A DNA stretch of 64,000 nucleotides from Triticum aestivum. Its lineage: Eukaryota > Streptophyta > Magnoliopsida > Poales > Poaceae. The stretch's first letter is position 1; the number at the start of each line of letters is the position of its first letter. Made by a program: the position numbers and the translations under genes. Below are positions 24,244 to 35,386 of this stretch, piece by piece. The stretch is from contig NC_057807.1 of NCBI RefSeq assembly GCF_018294505.1, positions 265,872,458-265,936,457 of the forward strand, written 5' to 3'. The notes beneath the pieces are model-generated. The model made no database searches, had not been told where the DNA came from, and was given only the letters and a program-made list of their open reading frames with translations.

Positions 24244-27200
24244 TTGCAAAATAATTCTACATTATTTCCAATCAACAATATGTCATTCACATATACTTAT
24301 CAGAAATGCTGTAGTGCTCCCACTCACTTTCTTGTAAATACAGGCCTTTCCAAAAGTCTGTATAAAACCATATGCTTTGATCAACTCATAAAAGCGTATA
24401 TTCCAACTCCGAGATGCTTGCACCAGTCTATTGATAGATTGCTGGAGCTTGCACACTTTGTTAGCATCTTTAGGATTGACAAAACCTTCTGGTTGCATCA
24501 TATACAACTCTTCTTTAATAAATTCATTAAGGAATGCAGTTTTGATATCCATTTGCCAGATTTCATAAAATGTGGCAATTGCTAACATGATTCGGACAGA
24601 CTTAAGCATCGATACGAGTGAGAAAATCTCATTGTATTCAACACCTTGAACTTGTCGAAAAACCTTTTTGCGACAAGTCGAGCTTTGTAGATAGTAACAC
24701 TACTATCAACGTCCGTCTTCCTCTTGAAGATCCATTTATTTTCTATGGCTTGCCGATCATCGGGCAAGTCCACCAAAGTCCACACTTTGTTCTCATACAT
24801 AGATCCTATCTCAGATTTCATGGCCTCCTGCCATTTTGCGGAATCTGGGCTCATCATCGCTTCCTCATAGTTCGTAGGTTTATCATGGTCTAGTAACATG
24901 ACTTTCAGAACAGGATTACCGTACCACTCTGGTGCGGACCGTACTCTAGAAGACCTACGAGGTTCTGTAGTAACTTGATCTGAAGTTTCATGATCATCAT
25001 CATTAGCTTCCTCACTAATTGGTGTAGGAATCACTGGAACTGATTTCAGTGATGAACTATTTTCCAATTCGGGAGAAGGTACAAATTACCTTATCAAGCT
25101 CTACTTCCTCCCACTCACTTCTTTCGAGAGAAACTCCTTCTCTAGAAAGGATCCATTTTTGGCAACGAATATCTTGCCTTCGGATCTGTGATAGAAGGTG
25201 TACCCAACAATTTCCTTTGGGTATTCTATGAAGACGCACTTCTCCGATTTGGGTTTGAGCTTATCAGGATGAAACTTTTTCACATAAGCATCGCAACCCC
25301 AAACTTTAAGAAACGACAGCTTAGGTTTACTGCTAAACCACAGTTCATATGATGTCGTCTCAACGGATTTAGATGGTGCCCTTTTAACGTGAATGCAGCT
25401 GTCTCTAATGCATAACCCCAAAACAATATTGGTAAATCAGTAAGAGACATCATAGATCGCACCATATCCAATAAAGTGCGGTTACGACGTTCGGACACAC
25501 CATAACGTTGTGGTGTTCCAGGTAGCGTGAGCTGTGAAACTATTCCACATTGTTTTAATTGAAGACCAAACTCGTAACTCAAATATTCGTCTCCGCGATC
25601 AGATCGCAGAAACTTTATTTTCTTGTTACGATGATTTTTCCACTTCACTCTAAAATTCTTTGAACCTTTCAACTATTTCAGACTTATGTTTCATCAAGTA
25701 GATATACCCATATCTGCTCAAATCATCTTGTGAAGGTCAGAAAATAACGATACTTGCCACGAGACTTCATACTCATTGGTCTTCATACATCAGTATGTAT
25801 TATTTCCAATAAGTCAGTAGCTCGTTCCATTGTTCCGAAGAACGGAGTTTTAGTCATCTTGCCCAAAAGGCACGGTTCGCAAGCATCAAATGATTCATAA
25901 CCAAGTGATTTCGAAAATCCATCTTTATGGAGTTTCTTCATGCGCTTTACACCGATATGACCCAAACGGCAGTGCCACAAATAAGTTGCACTATCATTAT
26001 TAACTTTGCATCTTTTGGCCTCAATATTATGAATATGTGTATCACTACGATCGAGATCCAACAAACTATTTTCATTGGGTGTATGACCATTGAGGGTTTT
26101 ATTCATGTAAACAGAACAACAATTATTCTCTGATTTTAAATGAATAACCGTATTGCAATAAACATGATCAAATCATATTCATGCTCAACGCAAACGCCAA
26201 ATAACATTTATTTAGGTTTAACACTAATCCTGAAAGTATAGGGAGTGTGCGATGATGATCATATCAATCTTGGAACTACTTCCAACACTCATCGTTACTT
26301 TCCCTTCAACTAGTCTCTTTTTATTCTGTAACTCCTATTTCAAGTTACTAATTTTAGCAACCGAACAAGTATCAAATACTCAGGGGCTACTACAAACACT
26401 AGTAAGGCACACATCAATAACCTGTATATCAAATATACCCTTGTTCACTTCGCCATCCTTCTTATCCACCAAATATTCAGGGCATTTCCGCTTCCAGTAA
26501 CCATTTCCTTTGCAGTGTAAGTACTCTGTCTCAGGCTTTGGTCCAGCTTTGGTCTTCTTCACGGGAGTGACAACTTGTTTGCCATTCTACTTGAAGTTTC
26601 CCTTTCTTTCCCTTTGCCCTTTTTCTTGAAATTAGTGGTCTTGTCAATCATCAACACTTGATGCTCTTTCTTGATTTCTACCTTCGTTGATTTCAACATC
26701 ACGAAGAGCTCGGGAATCATTTTCGTCATCCTTTGCATACTATAGTTCATCACGAAGTTCTACTAACTTGGTGATGGTGACTAGAGAACTCTGTCAATCA
26801 CTATCTTATCTGGAAGATTAACTCCCACTTGATTCAAGCGATTGTAGTACCCAGACAATCTGAGCACTTGCTCACTAGTTGAGCGATTCTCCTCCATCTT
26901 TTAGCTATAGAACTTGTTGGAGACTTCATATCTCTCAACTCGGGTATTTGCTTGAAATATTAACTTCAATTCCTGGAACATCTCATATGGTCCATGACAT
27001 TCAAAACGTCTTTGAAGTCCCGATTCTAAGCCGTTAAGCATGGTGCACTAAACTATCAAGTAGTCATCATACTGAGCTAGCCAAACGTTCATAACGTCTG
27101 CATCTGCTCCTGCAATAGGTCTGTCACCTAGCGGTGCATTAAGGACATAATTCTTCTGTGCAGCAATGAGGATAAACCTCAGATCACGGATCCAATCCGC

Positions 27201-27272
27201 ATCATTGCTACTAACATCTTTCAACACAATTTTCTCTAGGAACATATCAAAATAAACATATAAAAGCAACAA
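24244..27272 (-). pseudogene. WIS gag-pol relic
   Basis: Disconnected minus-strand fragments in many frames: gag N-terminus (27272-27048), gag (26753-26559), zinc knuckle region (26562-26380, HCKGNGYWKRKCPEY), integrase zinc region (26106-25783, HCRLGHIGVKRMKKLH and CEPCLLGKMTKTPF), integrase core (25672-25280, FLRSDRGDEYLS and YGVSERRNRTLLD), a linker to RT (25421-24582), and RT start (24609-24283, WQMDIKTAFL, GFVNPKDANKVCKL). No YVDD box survives intact. No protein can be made from this as a whole. Confidence 0.88.
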
Positions 27273-28514
27273 CGCGAGCTATTGATCTACAACATAGATA
27301 TGCTAATACTACCAGGACTAAGTCCATGATAAATTAAAGTTCAATTAATCATATTACTTAAGAACTCCCACTTAGACAGACATCTCTCTAGTCATCTAAG
27401 TAATCACGTGATCCAAATCAACTAAACCATAACCGATCATCACGTGAGATGGGGTAGTTTTCAATGGCGAACATCTTATGTTGATCATATCTACTATATG
27501 ATTCACGCTCGACCTTTCGGTCTCCGTGTTCCGAGGCCATATCTACATATGCTAGGATCGTCAAGTTTAACCTGAGTATTCTGCGTGTGCAAAACTGGCT
27601 TGCACCCGTTGTAGATGGACGTAGAGCTTATCACACCCGATCATCATGTGGTGTCTGGGCACGACGAACTTTGGCAACGGTGCATACTCAGGGAGAACAC
27701 TTCTTGATAATTTTTAGTGAGAGATCATCTTAAAATGCTACCGTCAATCAAAGCAAGATAAGATGCGTAAAGGATAAACATCACATGCAATCAATATAAC
27801 TGATATGATATGGCCATCATCATCTTGTGCTTGTGATCTCCATCTCCGAAGCACCATCATGATCACCATCGTCACCGGCGCGACACCTTGATCTCCATCG
27901 TAGCATCGTTGTCATTTACGCCATCTATTGCTTCTATGACTATCGCTACCGCTTAGTGATAAAGTAAAGCAATTACAGGGCGTTTGCATTTCATACAATA
28001 AAGCGACAACCATATGGCTCCTGCCAGTTGCCGATAACTTCAGTTACAAAACATGATCATCTCATACAATAAAATATAGCATCATGTCTTGGCCATATCA
28101 CATCACAACATGCCCTACAAAAACAAGTTAGACGTCCTCTACTTTGTTGTTGCAAGTTTTACGTGGCTGCTACAGGCTTAAGCAAGAACCAATCTCACCT
28201 ACGCATCAAAACCACAACGATAGTTTGTCAAGTTGATGCTGTTTTAACCTTCGCAAAGACTGGGCGTAGCCACACTCGGTTCAACTAAAGTTGGAGAAAC
28301 TGACACCCGCTAGTCACCTGTGTGCAAAGCACGGCGGTAAAACCAGTCTCGCGTAAGCGTACGCGTAATGTCGGTCCGGGCTGCTTCATCCAACAGTACC
28401 GCTGAACCAAAGTATGACATGCTGGTAAGCAGTATGACTTGTATCGCCCACAACTCACTTGTGTTCTACTCGTGCATATAACATCAACGCATAAAACCTA
28501 GGCTCGGATGCCAC
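27273..28514 (-). other. WIS leader and primer-binding site
   Basis: Non-coding leader homologous to 11077-12350. Next to the right LTR the sense strand reads TGGCATCCGAGCC, close to the initiator-Met primer site. No gene seen. Confidence 0.75.
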
Positions 28515-30224
28515 TGTTGGGAACGTAGTAATTTCAAAAAAATTCCTACGCACACGCAAGATCATGGTGATGGCTTAGCAACGAGAGGGGGAGTGTATCT
28601 TCATACCCTTGAAGATCGCTAAGCGGAAGCGTTTATCAACGCGGTTGATGTAGTCGTACGTCTTCACGATCCGACCGATCCAAGTACCGAACGCACGGCA
28701 CCTCCGAGTTCTGCACACGTTCAGCTTGATGACGTCCTCGCCTTCTCGATCTAGCAAGACGGGCGAAGTAGTAGATGAGTTCTGGCAGCACGATGGCGTG
28801 GTGACGGTGTTGGTGAAGAACAATCTCCGCAGGGCTTCGCCTAAGCGCTGCGGAAACTATGACGGAGGATAAACTAGAGGGGACGGGGTTGCCGGCACAC
28901 GGGTTGGTGCTTCTTGATGTGTCTTTGGTGCTAGCCCTACCCCTCTATTTATATGTTGAGCCTTGGGGTCGAAACTTGGAGTAAAAGCCTCCACAAAGTC
29001 GGTTTCACCCAAAAGGCAAGAGTCCTTCTCGGACTCCAGGGCCAGACGCCAGGGTTCCCGGCGTCTGGACCCAGACGCCAGGGACCCTGGCGTCTGGCCC
29101 CTGGACTCCGCAAAACTTCCTTTTGCGCTTTCCAAAAACCTTGTGGGCTTTCCCCTTTGGCCCAAATAACATGTTCTCGTACCCAAACATTTCGGGAAAC
29201 ATCCGGAACCTCTTCCGGTGAATTCCGGAACCCTTCCGGGGATCAAACACTATTATCCCATATATCAAACTTTATCTCCGGACCATTCCGGAGTTCCTCG
29301 TCATGTCCATGATCTCATCCGGGACTCCGAACAACATTCGGTTACCAACATGCATAACTCATATAATACTATATCGTCAACGAAACGTTAAGCGTGCGGA
29401 CCCTACGGGTTCGAGAACTATGTAGACATGACCGAGACACGTTTCCGGTAAATAACCAATAGCGGGACCTGGATGCCCATATTGGCTCCTACATATTCTA
29501 TGAAGATCTTTATCGGTCAAACCACATAACAACATACTTTGTTCCCTTTGTCATCGGTATGTTACTTGCCCGAGATTCGATCGTCGGTATCCAATACCTA
29601 GTTCAATCTCGTTACCGGCAAGTCTCTTTACTCGTTCTGTAATACGTCATCTCATAACTAACTCATTAGTTACATGCTTGCAAGGCTTAGGTGATGAGTA
29701 TTACCGAGAGGGCCCAGAGATACCTCCTCGACAATCGGAGTGACAAATCCTAATCTCGAATTATGCGAACCCAACATGTACCTTCGGAAACACCTGTAGA
29801 GCACCTTTATAATCACCCAGTTACGTTGTGACATTTGGTAGCACACAAAGTGTTCTTCCGGTAAACGGGAGTTGCACAATCTCATAGTTGCAGGAACTTT
29901 GTATAAGTCATGACGAAGCAATAGCAGTATACTAAACGATCAAGTGCTAGGCTAACAGAATGGGTCATGTCAATCACATCATTCTTCTAATGATGTGATC
30001 CCACTAATCAAATGACAACACATGTCTATGGTTAGGAAACTTAACCATCTTTGATTAATGAGCTAGTCAAGTAGAGGCATACTAGTGACTATAGTTTTGT
30101 CTATGTATTCACACATGTATCATGTTTCCGGTTAATACAATTCTAGCATGAATAATAAACATTTATCATGATATGAGGAAATAAATAATAACTTTATTAT
30201 TGCCTCTAGGGCATATTTCCTTCA
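28515..30224 (-). repeat. 5' LTR of the WIS element
   Basis: Collinear with 21697-23407 at about 98 percent identity by hand count. Most differences are transitions. It ends TTTCCTTCA at 30224, followed by TCAAT. Confidence 0.95.
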
Positions 30225-30229
30225 TCAAT
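30225..30229. repeat. Target-site duplication TCAAT, right copy
   Basis: Second copy of the duplication at 21692-21696, directly after the right WIS LTR. Confidence 0.95.
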
Positions 30230-31378
30230 ATCATCCTCAGCTTCTTCAGGGGCATTAATGAGCTTGACCCATTCAGCAACAGAAGACTGGTACCTAGTAC
30301 CTTCAGACATCCAAACAATTTTCCCATCTGGGTAGAAGTGAGCTGTTGAATAGAACTGCATGATAAGCTCATCATTCCACTTGGTCAATTTCTGACCCAC
30401 AAAGGTGTCAAGTCCATTGAGTATGAAGCTCTCATGTACTCCAGGGAAATGATATTCATTGTCATCAGTGTATTTCCAGTCCATCCATTTCATGTCACAC
30501 ACAATGGGCTTCTTATCTAAGAGCATAGTCTCATAGAAGTCCTATCGTTGCTTAGTGTGAAATTTGTAGTCGACATCAGTTCTTCTCCTCACAGCATAAG
30601 GGTCTGATTGTCTCCACAATCTGAGACCTGCATCCTTTCTCTCCTTCATATTTTCAGCCATTGGATGATTATCATCATGATCAGGAATTTTTGGCTTCAA
30701 CTTTCTTAGCACTTGGGCTTCCTCTTCTTCTTCTTCAATTTTAGGCACTAGGGCCTTGTTCTTTTCTGCAGCAGGAATGTTTCTGGTGCTTATCTTTGGC
30801 GCAGACTTTGAAGCTTGAGCTGTAGCTTTGGGGGCAGGCTTGGGCTTTGATGGAGCAGCCCCAGATTTGATGGCATCCCCCATCAACTTCTGAGACTTGG
30901 CAGGAGGTGCATCTTGCTCTTCCTCCTCCTCTTCTTCAGAATGTCTAGCCATAGATGGCTTTCCAATCACTCTGGCAATGGTTTTCCTGGCCCTTTCCTT
31001 TCTTTTCTTTCCATCAGCATCTTCTCTTGGCTCAAGAGTAAATTCCATAGTTTCTTGTGTTGATGCTCTGGCTTTGGACATGGGAATCCTTCTGGCAGGA
31101 GCTTTCTTCTTCATGTCTGGCTTGGTTGAAGCTGCTGTGCCAAACTCTTTCTTGACAACCTTCTTTTTGGAGCTGACCTCCTCCTCAGCAGCAACATAAT
31201 CTTCATCTTCAGAGTCTGAGTTTCTCTTGCTCCTCTGCCTAGTAGTAGCCTTAGGCAGGTTGCTAGGAGTATTTCTGCTTCCATCTTCATAGCTGTCAGA
31301 GGGACTAGTGCCCTCACTCATGTTGACTTGTTCCTCAAACTTGTTCTGGCTATCACTCTGATCTAACATGGCTGACAC
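30225..31378 (-). pseudogene. ORF3 of the Maximus-like element, N-terminal part
   Basis: Opens at ATG 31378 (MSAMLDQSDSQNKFEEQVNM). About 230 residues are charged and low in complexity: Ser/Asp/Glu patches, Lys/Arg clusters such as DGKKRKERARK that could act as nuclear signals, an EEEEEEEQ run and an Ala/Pro/Lys-rich stretch. After a single TAG at 30542-30544, still in phase, a compact domain begins (KWMDWKYTDDNEYHFPGV, LIMQFYSTAHFYPDGKIVWM). It is cut at 30225 by the WIS element. With the part at 21696-20770 the ancestral protein would be about 690 residues. An acidic/basic tail plus a compact domain would suit a nucleic-acid-binding protein, but that is inference. Confidence 0.72.
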
Positions 31379-32888
31379 TGCAGCTGACCCTGTGAGTAGT
31401 TATAGATGAGGTACAGTGGATGAGCATCACAAAGTGCAGAGTTTTTGCAAAACAATTGAGTTAAAAACTTAGTTTTAGTTTTCTACAGAAAGCATTTCGG
31501 AGCTACCGATTTGTAAACACGCTGACACCGAAGCAACATTCTGTGTCTAAACTAGTGATCTTGGTCAGACCGAGGCATAGTTCGGTGACACCGATATTGC
31601 TAGGGTTTCACAAAGTTCTGAACTCGGTCACACCGATTCGTAAGTTTAGGTCAGACCAAAAATCACAAGTGCAATGGCCTAAGCCAAATCGGTGAGACCT
31701 ATTGCTACAACTCGGTCGGTCCGAGATGAGTTCGGCGGAAACCTAACCCTAAATTTTCGAATCAAATCTAGACTAAAGGAAGTTTTTGCTGGATAGGATA
31801 TTCTCAAACTTGTCAAGAATCATGGCATTGTCTCTGTGCTAAGAATCGGAGTGAGAAAACACAGAGGATCAACTCATGCCCTAATTTGGTGATGAGCTCA
31901 CTACGGCGGCAACGGCGACAGAGATTTCCGTTGACGGCGGCGGAGACCGGCGGCAGGAGGTCGCTGGAGACGAGGAGATGATCTGGAGACCTGAGTTATC
32001 AGAGCAGGATATGTGTGGGCGAAGGGTTTTCAGAGGAATTTCCTAAATTTGACCCGTGGGGTATATATATCCTGACCCTGTCGGTGTGACCGAGTGGAAC
32101 GACTCAGTGGCACCGAGATGCAGAATCGCAAGCGGTTACTACAACTCGGTGTGACCGAATTGTTCAAATCGGTTGCACCGAGTTTGAAAACCTAGATCAA
32201 CTCAATGAACTCGATTTGACTGAAAGGAATGAATCGATCAGACCGAAATGCATGGAGAGGTTTTGGAAGTTTAAGTCTATGACGAATTAGTGACTCTGAC
32301 TGCTCCTCACCCAGAGGGTTCGAATCTGACTTGGTCAAACTTTGTGATGTAGCATGAATAGAGTTTAGACGAGAAAAACATAGATAGCTAGAGAGAGTCC
32401 TTAGGAATTCTTGTCCATCCATTTGGCAAAAGAAAATGAGCCAAACAATCAAAGCAACAAATGGATGTCCCCGAATGAGAAAAATATGCAATCAACATGC
32501 TCACATAATAAAGTGGCAAATGAAGTATGTGGCAAAGCATGCACAATCACTCTAGCATCTATCAAGCAATTGGCGATGACTAGGTCATCTATGTATGAGT
32601 ATTTTGACTTAGGATTCAAAGGAGAACATTTGATCATAGGTCATACTCATCGTTTAAGCACAAGTGGGGTTACCACTTTTACATAAAGCATTGTTGTGTT
32701 CACACCATTAGAGTTGCTTTAGCCCAATTCTTAGAGTAAAGCTCCCCCTAGATGTGATATCCCCCCTAAGAGGGATGAACTAACCTTGGGTTTTGTCGAT
32801 GATGACTTCATGTAGGTGTTGAAGATGTGGATGCTCATTGTTGATGTAGATCATTTGGAGCAATCCATTGGAGTGAGTTGCACTTTCA
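31379..32888 (-). promoter_or_regulatory. LTR-like spacer ahead of ORF3 with TATA box and palindromes
   Basis: In sense the spacer opens with TGAAAGTGCAACTC (32888-32876), nearly identical to the element's LTR start. A TATATATA box lies at 32070-32062. Palindromes related to TCGGT-N3-ACCGA stand at 32234-32246, 32169-32181, 32146-32158, 32104-32116 and 32081-32093 before the box, and at 31712-31724, 31624-31636, 31582-31594, 31561-31573 and 31497-31509 after it. A CG-rich, GCCG-repeat stretch (31905-31965) resembles a plant 5' UTR. The layout copies that of the LTR promoter at 36185-36700. I infer an internal promoter for ORF3. Confidence 0.55.
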
Positions 32889-33119
32889 ATACCTACATGG
32901 GTTAGTCCCACAAGGAACAAACAAGGATATCCATAGACATAGAGTGAAGTACACACAAGTTGATGTCCATGAAAGCATTAGGTTACCTTGTCCCTTGTCT
33001 TACCAACAAGAGGGTTTGTGACTCCTTGAACTAGTGCAAGATGTGGAAGTTGTTTGCACTTGTCCTTGCCAAAATGAATATGAGTGAAGTATGTTGGCGG
33101 AGTCACCCTCAAGAACTCT
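32889..33119 (-). other. Short stretch between gag stop and LTR-like spacer
   Basis: Non-coding in all useful frames. In related full-length elements the protease would begin about here. Nothing resembling a D(S/T)G protease motif is seen. Confidence 0.5.
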
Positions 33120-35302
33120 CTAGTTCTTCTTCTTTGGGATCCACATCATCTTGATGGGAATCCTTGGGGTGGTAGATGTACTTGATGAAGTAGAACTTGA
33201 TGTAGACTTGGGAACCCACTTGACCAAGGCCTTTGGAGCTTCTTCAAATGCATCAATCTCCTCTTGAAGCTTGTCCTTGCCTTTTAGCTTGTGGTCTTGT
33301 GGTGGAAGATCATCTTGAGCTTGTGTCCCCTTGAAGGAAATAGGATCATACTTCTCTTGTTGAGGAACAAACTTTGTCTTGGGGTATTGATCTTCTTCCC
33401 ACTCAACTCCATTGGCATTGAACTTTTGTTCAAAACCAACACCTTGATTCTTCCGGTGCCTTCCTTGCTTGCGTACAATTTCCTCAAATTTCTTACTTCC
33501 GGCGAGGCTCTTGTAAACACCTTTCTCTATAATTCCCTTCAATAAGCTATTTTCTTGCTCAAGTGTAACTTGGCTAAGAGAATCATTAGTGGAATCAAGA
33601 GAACTACTAGAAGCAACAATATTGGATTTAGCATGATTATTGTTACTACTAGAAGAAGAATCTTTCTTACTCTTGTTGCTAGATTTTACTTGTGGCATGT
33701 AAGTAGACAAGAGTAAACGCTTGGCAATGTAAGAAGAACTTTTCTTCAGAAGATCATCATTGATGGCTTTTAAGAACCCATGTTCTTGCTCTAGTTTGAG
33801 CTTCTCGAAGCGTAGCTTCTCATCAGTTTTTAAAAGTTCTCGGTGATCTTCTAAAGTAGTTTCATGAGCTAACTTAAGAGTGTTTAGTTCTTTAGTTAGA
33901 CGTTCAATCTCCTTCTTATCATTGTCATTCGTTTCATCTTGATTAGCATGATTAATAGCAATTTCATCATAGTATTCATCACTAGAGTTGTCAACAAGTA
34001 AATCATCATCGCCTAGCAAATCATCTTCATCACTATTGAAATCAACATACTCGGGGTGTGATACCTTGGGGCCTTTAGCCATGAAGCATCTTCCAATTCC
34101 TTCATTTGGTGACTCAAATATGTCATAGGAGTTGGTTGACACAAGTGCTAGACCGGCAACACCTTCATCTTGAGTATATTCAGAGTCGAAGTGATAACTT
34201 CTCTCGGAGTGGTGATCGGAGTCGGAACCAGATACCCATTCACCAACATGAGCTTGATGTGTTCGTTTTGTGTAGCTCCTTGATGACTTGTCCTTCCTTT
34301 CCGAATCCTTGATTCTGTGAGAGGTTCTTCGTTCATAGCGATCATCTCTACTGCTTATCTCCCTTGGAGGTGATTCTTCCCTTTTGCTTCTTCTTTTAGG
34401 TGAGTCTTCTCTTATTTTGTAGGGAGCCGTACACTCATTGGAGTAGTGTCCGGGTCTTCCACAATTGTACCAATTTCGCTCACGACTAGAAGATCTTTTG
34501 TCATTGTAGGACCTTGACTTGGAACTCCTTTCCTTGCTTCCACTCTTGTAGAAATTGTTGAAGTTCTTCACCATTAAGATCAATTCTTCATTTAAGGCTT
34601 GTTTCTCACTTGATGATGTAGAAGCATTACATGAGGCTTTGTAAGCACCACTAGACTTGTTGTGAAGCTCTTCTTTATCCTTGAGTGACATCTCATGAGC
34701 AACAATTCTTCCAATGACTTCGGTTGGCTTGAGATCTTTGTAGCTTGGCATCATTTGGATCAAAGTGCACACAGTATCATATTTTCCATCCAAGGCTCTT
34801 AGGATCTTCTTGATGATGAATTTGTCGGCCATCTCTTCACTTCCTAAGCCGGCAGTCTCATTTGTGATGAGAGCAAGCCTAGAGTACATTTCAGCGACAC
34901 CTTCACCATCCTTCATTTTGAACTTGTTAAACTGACTATGAAGCACATCCACTTGGATTCCTTGACGGAGTCGGTACCTTCGTGCATATCAATCAAAGTA
35001 TTCCAAATTTCCTTTGCATTCTCAAGACGGCTGATTTTGTTGAATTCTTTGGGGCACAATCCGTTGAAGAGGATATTGCAAGCTTGAGCATTGTATTGCA
35101 ACATCTTCAATTCTTCCGTGGTAGCTTCACGATTTGGTTCTCTCCCATAGAAGAATTTACCTTGCAAACCAATGCACACAATAGCCCAAACGGCGGGGTT
35201 ATGTCCAAGAATATGAATTTTCATCTTATGCTTCCAACTAGCAAAATTAGTACCATCAAAGTAAGGACCTCTATGGTGGTAATTTCCCTCGCTAGACGCC
35301 AT
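33120..35302 (-). pseudogene. Maximus-like gag, one frameshift
   Basis: ATG at 35302 (MASSEGNYHHRGPYFDG, then FASWKHKMKIHI, the Copia Gag signature), with helical Gag core to about 34600. The frame shifts by one between 34952 and 34913. The C-terminal half has a zinc knuckle in which the first Cys is Trp (NWYNCGRPGHYSNEC). It continues with Arg/Ser-rich sequence, an acidic region, a coiled coil (about 33930-33700, EIERLTKELNTLKLAHE) and a tail ending WIPKKKN at 33120. In total it is about 725 residues, long as usual for SIRE-type Gag. It would form the particle. Here frameshift and knuckle damage suggest loss of function. Confidence 0.85.
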
Positions 35303-35370
35303 ACTCTTCTAGGTTGTGAAACCAAGGCTATGATCACCAAAGCTATGGAAATCAAGGCAAATGGAGACCA

Positions 35371-35384
35371 AAGCTCTTATACCA
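35371..35384 (-). other. Primer-binding site of the Maximus-like element
   Basis: In sense TGGTATAAGAGC lies two bases after the LTR end (CCCTACA). It matches the initiator-Met tRNA site TGGTATCAGAGC at 11 of 12 bases. Confidence 0.85.
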
Positions 35385-35386
35385 CT

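Larger units (their letters stand above)
21697..30224 (-). mobile_element. WIS-type Copia element, complete ends, decayed interior
   Basis: Two LTRs of 1711 and 1710 bp with about 28 hand-counted substitutions flank 5.1 kb of interior, and 5-bp duplications flank the whole. LTR ends in sense are TGAAGGAAATATGCCC and GTTCCCAACA. The interior is collinear with the Angela interior at 7046-12350 but has many frameshifts and lacks most of RNase H. Structure says recent insertion, while coding content says non-autonomous. Confidence 0.95.

Noticed and set aside
31497..31724. Palindromes downstream of the internal TATA box as a separate enhancer
   Set aside because: They match the consensus less well on average and lie in the presumed leader. 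Treated as part of the same spacer, not an independent element.
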